Part shown: positions 10,501-11,507 of the stretch, in pieces
Layout: every line of letters starts with the position of its first letter
Numbering within the stretch: position 1 is the first letter of the stretch
Origin: Phoronis pallida
Lineage: Eukaryota; Phoronida; Phoronidae
DNA length: 11,507 nt
NCBI GenBank assembly: GCA_028565715.1
Contig: JAOXYC010205684.1
Coordinates: forward strand, 1 to 11,507
Direction: 5' to 3'
Program-made: the position numbers and the translations under genes
The notes under the pieces: generated by a model
Told to the model about the DNA's origin: nothing
What the model saw: the letters and a program-made list of their open reading frames with translations, nothing else
Database searches by the model: none

Positions 10501-10592
10501 CCATCTTCGAGTCTCTATATGTCAACTTCAGGTCGCCATCTTTCCTATTTACATCTAGACATCTATACCACCACTGATGTTCACGTCGAGGG
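1..10592 (-). CDS. Partial gene model: cysteine modules + Thr-rich mucin-like region + EGF array (18 exons)
   Basis: This is the whole gene as reconstructed here: 18 minus-strand exons joined by GT-AG introns, 3781 coding nt, open at both window edges. The product should be a large extracellular modular protein. It carries an unrecognised four-cysteine module (one partial and two complete copies), a Thr-rich stalk and at least 14 EGF-like units. The model rests on three things: an open frame across every junction, strong splice signals (many GTAAGT donors, pyrimidine-rich acceptors), and matching phases and motifs between repeated exons. Several Asn-X-Ser/Thr sites (NAT, NVT, NGT, NST, NHT) fit secretion. 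The first exon completes a codon begun upstream, so the 5' part lies beyond the right edge; the last exon runs off the left edge. Additional phase 1-1 exons could be missed without breaking the frame. By architecture it resembles fibropellin- or Notch-like EGF proteins only in its C-terminal part, so no symbol is given. Confidence 0.88.
466..1524 (-). other. EGF units 1-9 (mostly non-calcium type)
   Basis: Cysteine-bounded units read downward from 1524. Unit 1 is CQNHTCLHGGTC... (1426-1524), unit 2 starts CEGVHCGNGGTC (1309-1407), unit 3 CGEHCGKNGVC (1198-1290). Then come CISQPCLNSGTC, CASTPCKHGGEC, CDSSPCEHGGAC, CASRPCQNNGQC and CQSGSLCGNNGQC. The ninth is the short unit CTGHYGKNPDCSC (487-552). 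Linkers between units are slightly long before units 7 and 9. Only the later units (10 onward, left of 469) have the calcium motif at their start. Confidence 0.9.
1593..1907 (-). other. Intron between exons 17 and 18
   Basis: The 315-nt phase 1 intron starts GTGAGG and ends CCCCTATAG. It is AT-rich and holds no open frame that fits the gene. A small inverted repeat (TATCATA ... TATGATA near 1765-1785) is the only structure seen. The codons up to 1647 that stay open in the EGF frame belong to this intron under the chosen acceptor. Confidence 0.6.
1908..2021 (-). CDS. Exon 17: fifth exon of cysteine module copy 3
   Basis: A 114-nt, phase 1-1 exon after acceptor TTTGCCTTTTTCCAG, with donor G|GTGAGG. 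It encodes HPVDFDGKLTCQNPDD and GGDGFFTLVNRSLDHIE. Its one cysteine and a later Gly-Gly followed by an aromatic residue match exon 5348-5485. The other two frames contain stops. It leads directly into the EGF exon with a shared phase 1 codon (Val). Confidence 0.87.
2290..2360 (-). CDS. Exon 16: fourth exon of cysteine module copy 3
   Basis: A 71-nt exon, phase 2 in and 1 out, after acceptor TTTGTTTTTAG and before a GTAAGT donor. It encodes QTIFRCLVLRQNGTGIYG and ends FKDQ. The same phases and the aromatic-X-Cys-(Leu/Ile) and Gly motifs occur in exons 10501-10592 and 5952-6034. The other two frames hit stops or would break the junctions. Confidence 0.86.
2544..2631 (-). CDS. Exon 15: third exon of cysteine module copy 3
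   Basis: An 88-nt exon, phase 1 in and 2 out, with acceptor TTTCACAAATGCAG and donor AAC|GTAAGT. It encodes 28 full codons: TGDVKFEYYDMYCNGTKL, then RIAENS. It contains the conserved Val-X-Phe-X-Tyr-X-Asp-X-X-Cys-Asn motif shared with exon 6566-6659. It also has an NGT site, and an NST site completed across the next junction. Confidence 0.87.
2922..3083 (-). CDS. Exon 14: second exon of cysteine module copy 3
   Basis: A 162-nt, phase 1-1 exon after acceptor TTGTTTCAG, with donor G|GTAAAT. It opens with TCDVTVPIFLGWYAPC and contains MIEFGRNYYMATG and a final ELLF, matching exon 7292-7459. It has a second cysteine (in YAPCNQT) that copy 2 lacks, so copy 3 has an odd number of cysteines. The frame stays open past the donor for a few codons and upstream of the acceptor, which inflates the raw open frame to 123 codons; the splice sites set the real limits. 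Confidence 0.87.
3296..3373 (-). CDS. Exon 13: first exon of cysteine module copy 3
   Basis: A 78-nt, phase 1-1 exon with acceptor TTTTTTATAG and donor G|GTACGA. It encodes 25 full codons with RPIDGTTGDFLGDSNPN. It matches exon 8313-8387 in phase, size and the pattern acidic/Gly-Thr then Leu-Gly-Asp. The split codon at its end becomes Gly, followed by Thr-Cys at the start of the next exon, just as copy 2 has Asp-Ser-Cys. Confidence 0.83.
3599..3628 (-). CDS. Exon 12: 30-nt linker after the Thr-rich region
   Basis: A very short phase 1-1 exon between acceptor TTGTTCACAG and a perfect G|GTAAGT donor. It encodes VPSNQIPDE and joins the mucin-like exon to module 3. It keeps frame with both neighbours. 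Because a 30-nt exon can occur by chance, the strong donor and the frame are the main support. Confidence 0.7.
3629..4097 (-). other. Intron between exons 11 and 12
   Basis: 469 nt, AT-rich, from GTAAAT to TTCACAG. The mucin exon's frame stays open past its donor to 3943, which is chance read-through, not coding. No repeat or RNA structure was seen. The short plus-strand frame at 3714-3902 has no supporting motif. Confidence 0.55.
4098..4841 (-). CDS. Exon 11: threonine-rich mucin-like stalk
   Basis: This 744-nt, phase 1-1 exon (248 codons' worth) begins after CTAATCAG and ends at G|GTAAAT. The first two thirds are almost only Thr with Lys, Ala and Pro, arranged as about ten copies of a 12-residue unit close to TTTTTTKATTTP. 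The last third is a less repetitive Pro/Thr/Ser region (for example VTDYEAPPLKTKG, SPTPVTSG, TTTPKITINPKT). There is no cysteine. Such regions are usually heavily O-glycosylated and extended, so it probably acts as a rigid spacer between module 2 and module 3. The ACA/ACG/ACT-rich sequence is a minisatellite and may vary in length between alleles. The opposite strand is open over the repeat only because of its composition. Confidence 0.92.
4370..4828 (-). repeat. 36-bp coding minisatellite (12-residue Thr/Lys/Pro unit)
   Basis: Tandem repeat inside exon 11. The usual unit is six Thr, Lys, Ala, three Thr, Pro (36 bp), with variants ending in Leu. Two places break the pattern in the same way: a unit ending TTL is followed by RTTTTKKATTS, and one ending TATL by KTTTTKKATTP. 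This shows a higher-order block that was itself duplicated. Synonymous third positions (ACA, ACG, ACT) are also shared between adjacent units, pointing to recent copying. Confidence 0.9.
4988..5032 (-). CDS. Exon 10: 45-nt linker before the Thr-rich region
   Basis: A short phase 1-1 exon with a textbook acceptor (TGGTTTTTGCAG) and donor G|GTAATG. It encodes NVTLHPAPIAEPIP: proline-rich, with an NVT glycosylation site and no cysteine. It leads from module 2 into the mucin-like exon. An exon this small could occur by chance, but splice signals, frame and composition agree. Confidence 0.75.
5348..5485 (-). CDS. Exon 9: fifth exon of cysteine module copy 2
   Basis: A 138-nt, phase 1-1 exon with acceptor AATTTTAG and a strong GTAAGT donor. 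It encodes 45 codons rich in Gly and aromatic residues: HYDFNLRCGGKG, then Trp-Asn-Tyr-Arg-Gly-Gly and Trp-Pro-Gly-Gly. It has one cysteine, like the other fifth exons, but is longer (45 full codons against 30 and 37). A second in-frame acceptor 12 nt inside (CCCAG, exon start at 5473) would shorten the start by four codons and give a cysteine spacing closer to the other copies. Frame 0 is also open, but only phase 1 fits its neighbours. Confidence 0.85.
5952..6034 (-). CDS. Exon 8: fourth exon of cysteine module copy 2
   Basis: An 83-nt exon, phase 2 in and phase 1 out, between acceptor CATTACAG and donor G|GTAAGA. It encodes 27 codons with TYMCIKLKKTETDGSILG, which lines up with IFRCLVL...NGTGIYG in exon 2290-2360 and YRCLDV...DGDLKL in exon 10501-10592. 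It fills the exact slot and phases needed between exons 7 and 9. An intron SINE lies just upstream of it in the transcript. Confidence 0.86.
6227..6237 (+). repeat. Left target-site duplication of the SINE
   Basis: GACGTTTCATA, identical to 6521-6531. The pair brackets the tRNA-headed element, and the sequence on either side differs, as expected for a target-site duplication made by LINE-type reverse transcription. Confidence 0.75.
6238..6520 (+). mobile_element. tRNA-derived SINE-like insertion
   Basis: This lies in the intron between exons 7 and 8. The head has a tRNA A-box-like stretch (TAACTTAGTTGA, 6249-6260) followed by TAGAGC. A B-box-like stretch (AGTTCGGATCC, 6293-6303) begins 44 nt after the A box, the spacing of a tRNA internal promoter. 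The body (CTGTGATAGATG, TCCTGTCCAGG, GTTGTCCCA around 6405-6450) resembles the conserved tail shared by L2-type LINEs and their partner SINEs, from memory. An exact 11-bp direct repeat, GACGTTTCATA, lies at 6227-6237 and 6521-6531 and is the expected target-site duplication. The 3' part has a 7-bp hairpin (6482-6500). Point differences in both boxes suggest an old or inactive copy. Confidence 0.8.
6521..6531 (+). repeat. Right target-site duplication of the SINE
   Basis: Second copy of GACGTTTCATA, directly after the element's AT-rich 3' end (GAATGTCCTTAT). Confidence 0.75.
6566..6659 (-). CDS. Exon 7: third exon of cysteine module copy 2
   Basis: A 94-nt exon, phase 1 in and phase 2 out, with acceptor TTGTTTTTAG and donor GG|GTAATA. 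It encodes 30 full codons including VPFHYEDLNCN. The same motif, Val-X-Phe-X-Tyr-X-Asp-X-X-Cys-Asn, occurs in exon 2544-2631 as VKFEYYDMYCN. Reading the donor one base earlier would give phase 1 and break the join; GG|GT restores phase 2, as in copy 3. Confidence 0.86.
6783..6860 (+). repeat. Two-copy imperfect tandem duplication, AT-rich
   Basis: A stretch TTGTAA...TTTTTACCTTTTATTCTTT occurs at about 6783-6810 and again at about 6828-6858, a period of about 46 nt. It lies in the intron between exons 6 and 7. The repeated TTTACCTTT makes donor-like motifs on the minus strand, but no exon frame supports their use. Confidence 0.6.
6962..7011 (+). repeat. AT-rich microsatellite, (AATAATAAC)-like
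   Basis: An irregular run of AAT, AATA and AAC units just right of the tandem duplication, in the same intron. Low complexity, no coding potential. Confidence 0.85.
7292..7459 (-). CDS. Exon 6: second exon of cysteine module copy 2
   Basis: This 168-nt, phase 1-1 exon follows a TTCTTGCAG acceptor; its donor, GTCAGT, is usable but not optimal. It opens with SCRALFSKFQGKYSIW and contains WIEFGPNYF and GYLF at the end. The pattern Cys, Gly-X-Tyr, (Met/Trp)-Ile-Glu-Phe-Gly-X-Asn-Tyr, Leu-Phe recurs in exon 2922-3083 at matching spacing. This is the clearest single alignment between the two complete modules. It has one cysteine, whereas the copy 3 equivalent has two. Confidence 0.88.
7460..8312 (-). 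other. Intron between exons 5 and 6
   Basis: 853 nt from GTAAAA to TTCTTGCAG. No exon-like segment with matching phase was found. It holds a 20-nt perfect hairpin at 7943-7962 (GTTTATTTT, loop AA, AAAATAAAC). The open frames here are short and lack motifs. Confidence 0.55.
8313..8387 (-). CDS. Exon 5: first exon of cysteine module copy 2
   Basis: A 75-nt, phase 1-1 exon between acceptor CATACAG and donor GTAAAA. It encodes 24 full codons including SYINEKDGTLLGDQS. It pairs with exon 3296-3373, which has RPIDGTTGDFLGDS at the same place and the same phases. Both lack cysteine and sit directly before an exon that opens with Ser/Thr-Cys. They may be the first strand or strands of the module or a conserved leader to it. 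Confidence 0.82.
8388..8817 (-). other. Intron between exons 4 and 5
   Basis: 430 nt, AT-rich, from donor GTAAAA to acceptor CATACAG. The minus-strand open frame at 8572-8790 has no cysteine-module, EGF or repeat motif and no splice sites that would join it in frame. Nothing else seen. Confidence 0.5.
8818..8874 (-). CDS. Exon 4: 57-nt linker, twin of exon 3
   Basis: A phase 1-1 exon with acceptor TATTTCAG and donor GTAAAA. It encodes NTMRKTYRSKTSKFVTKT: basic, no cysteine, ending with the same FVTxK pattern as exon 3. It joins module 1 to module 2. Being a symmetrical exon it could be skipped or duplicated without a frame change; nothing in the sequence says whether it is. Confidence 0.8.
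8875..9577 (-). other. Intron between exons 3 and 4
   Basis: 703 nt. The stretch around 9030-9200 is less AT-rich than the other introns and has a 96-codon plus-strand open frame (8940-9230) with no recognised motif; AACTGGTCC occurs twice (9057-9065, 9135-9143). Near 9423-9510 lie two hairpins: CATTCGT/ACGAATG at 9423-9441 and GCCCG/CGGGC at 9483-9496. Between them is an A-box-like TAGCCTCGTGGT (9445-9456), possibly an old tRNA-related remnant. None of this is clearly functional. Confidence 0.5.
9578..9634 (-). CDS. Exon 3: 57-nt linker, twin of exon 4
   Basis: This short phase 1-1 exon has 18 full codons plus a split codon at each side. Its acceptor is CATTTCAG and its donor GTAGGA. The peptide is polar and free of cysteine (NATNNKVNGKTQQFVTLK), with an NAT glycosylation site. 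It matches the next exon (8818-8874) in length and phase and shares the pattern Asn-X-Thr, Lys-Thr, Phe-Val-Thr-X-Lys. The two probably arose by duplication of a small exon between modules 1 and 2. Confidence 0.8.
9918..10010 (-). CDS. Exon 2: fifth exon of cysteine module copy 1
   Basis: This exon is 93 nt, phase 1-1, with acceptor TTTCAG and donor GTAAGT. It encodes 30 full codons with one cysteine in the context SIPCFINKTL and a potential N-glycosylation site NKT. Its place after the YRCL exon, its phases and its single cysteine about 11 residues in match exon 1908-2021 (context KLTCQN) and, less closely, exon 5348-5485. Sequence identity to those copies is low, so the assignment as fifth module exon leans on position and phase. 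Confidence 0.8.
10011..10500 (-). other. Intron between exons 1 and 2
   Basis: 490 nt from donor GTAAGA to acceptor CGTTTCAG. The reading frame of exon 2 happens to stay open upstream to 10164, giving a longer raw frame, but the acceptor and phase set the exon limit. No repeats seen. Confidence 0.55.
10501..10592 (-). CDS. Exon 1 of window: fourth exon of cysteine module copy 1
   Basis: This 92-nt exon has phase 2 entry and phase 1 exit. It begins after a TTAG acceptor preceded by a T-rich stretch and ends before a GTAAGA donor. It encodes 30 full codons with the core QWWYRCLDVNRKDGDL. The motif aromatic-Arg-Cys-Leu, then a Gly seven to eight residues later, then an Asp/Lys-rich end, matches the fourth exon of the other two modules (IFRCLVL at 2290-2360, YMCIKL at 5952-6034), which also have phases 2 and 1. 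The first three exons of this copy are not visible to the right, where the sequence is mobile-element-like. Confidence 0.82.
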
Positions 10593-10949
10593 CTAAGTAT
10601 ATCAAAACAACACTAATAAAAATAATACAGGGTGTCCCATAAGTATAAGTACTCAACTTTGGGCTCTTGTAAAAATATTATTTTCAAATAAATGCTCATC
10701 AACTTTTCAGCGTTTAAATGTATTTCAAATAGGGAAAGTGATCAAAACAGTTTTCCACTAGCAAATTTCAAATGTTCACGAAAATAAGAATTTTCAAAAT
10801 ATCTTGATTATTTTTTCACAAATGACGTATGAAAGGTTGGACATTTATTTCGAGTAACTTCATGGTACGGGAGTTATAATTATATTCAACTGGAAATTAG
10901 ATTACCTTGAATCCTAGATCCTTGAGATCCTTGAGATCTTCACGATCTC

Positions 10950-11070
10950 TTGAAAGGGATGTTGATGATGGTGAGTGACGTCAGAATTTTGTCTGCTTTG
11001 GACACCAACGTACGAGATCTCCAAAAACAGCGACACAGACGTCACTCATCATCATTAACATCCTTTCGAA
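10950..11070. repeat. Imperfect inverted repeat, 33-nt arms
   Basis: The arm at 10950-10982 (ending GATGGTGAGTGACGTC) is complementary to 11038-11070 (starting GACGTCACTCATCATC) at 28 of 33 positions; 55 nt lie between. Just left is a short direct repeat, CTTGAGATC twice. The structure suits a fold-back or MITE-like mobile element rather than a gene regulatory site. It lies outside the visible exons. Confidence 0.75.
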
Positions 11071-11145
11071 GATATTATCATGAAAATTATTATTCATCCA
11101 GTTGAGTAAAGATATAATTGGGGTTTGAATCAAATACTTTACTTT

Positions 11146-11206
11146 TACCTTTACTGAGTTATGTTGCGTTCTTGAGATGAAAACGCAACGTAACTCGGTA
11201 AAGGTA
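11146..11206. repeat. 25-bp stem hairpin
   Basis: TACCTTTACTGAGTTATG... at 11146-11170 pairs with 11182-11206 (AACGCAACGTAACTCGG...), with an 11-nt loop and only two mismatches, both C/T transitions that could still pair as G-U in RNA. It is followed by a second inverted repeat, AGTCCAGTG (11209-11217) and CACTGGACT (11243-11251). Together these suggest terminal structure of a mobile element. Confidence 0.8.
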
Positions 11207-11261
11207 GAAGTCCAGTGATAGGATGACTTTATTAATGTGGTACACTGGACTCGCCGAGTAA

Positions 11262-11507
11262 AGTTTCTCTCCTGACGTTGCGGACACGTCTGTGTTCTTT
11301 GACTGGGGTTTGCGTGGTGAATTGGACGGAGGCGGGAGTGACGTCACTGCTGAGCTGTCGGCTGAGAGTGACCTCCGATGTTATGATTTGAGACTGTTCC
11401 AATTGAGGAGAATCTGTCTAATTCAAACATCAGAAAGAAGTGCAAATATGAAGACCTAGTTGCAGAATGTGAGAACAGAAAATGGCATACATATTACTTC
11501 CCTGTTG
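11262..11507 (+). pseudogene. Mobile-element coding remnant, frame-broken and cut by the window edge
   Basis: From 11262 one plus-strand frame is open through GELDGGGSDVTAELSAESDL and CYDLRL. From about 11387 a neighbouring frame takes over, reading KKCKYEDLVAECENRKWHTY and then YFPV at the edge. The block Lys-Tyr-X-Asp-Leu-Val-X-Glu-Cys...Trp...Phe-Pro-Val resembles, from memory, a segment of reverse-transcriptase-linked repeat proteins common in cnidarian, amphioxus and mollusc genomes. A stop (11384-11386) precedes the second frame, so a one-base frame change near 11385 is likely. The antisense frame at 11159-11347 is taken as a shadow. The family name is not established. Confidence 0.55.

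Overview
The window looks like nuclear DNA of an invertebrate animal, probably marine. It carries one large intron-rich gene on the minus strand, a tRNA-derived SINE inside an intron, AT-rich microsatellite, and other mobile-element debris at the right end. Nothing looks bacterial: there are no operons or ribosome binding sites, and the coding pieces are bounded by GT-AG splice sites. The phylum cannot be fixed from sequence alone; a deuterostome or a mollusc-like lophotrochozoan would both fit.

I could build one gene, read from about 10592 down to 1 and open at both window edges. It has 18 exons, 3781 nt in all, or 1260 codons after the first base, which completes a codon begun upstream. Every exon keeps frame with the next, and all introns are phase 1 except those between the third and fourth exons of a repeated cassette, which are phase 2. 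The predicted protein is secreted or the extracellular part of a membrane protein. No signal peptide or transmembrane end lies in the window.

From its N-terminal side the protein reads: (1) the end of a first copy of a cysteine module (exons 10501-10592 and 9918-10010); (2) two look-alike 19-codon linkers (9578-9634, 8818-8874); (3) a complete second module on five exons (8313-8387, 7292-7459, 6566-6659, 5952-6034, 5348-5485); (4) a 15-codon linker (4988-5032), a 248-codon threonine-rich, mucin-like exon (4098-4841) and a 10-codon linker (3599-3628); (5) a complete third module on five exons (3296-3373, 2922-3083, 2544-2631, 2290-2360, 1908-2021); (6) one large exon (1-1592) with 14 EGF-like units, the last cut by the window edge. 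I do not recognise the cysteine module as a named family. It is the most interesting thing here, because the same five-exon, same-phase cassette recurs with diverged sequence.

The rest is intronic or mobile. A SINE-like insertion of about 283 bp (6238-6520) has tRNA-type A and B boxes and an exact 11-bp direct repeat on each side. Right of 10593 I found no further exon of the gene. That end holds a large imperfect inverted repeat, a 25-bp hairpin, and a plus-strand coding remnant that resembles proteins of invertebrate retroelements. All larger plus-strand open frames under the gene are antisense shadows.
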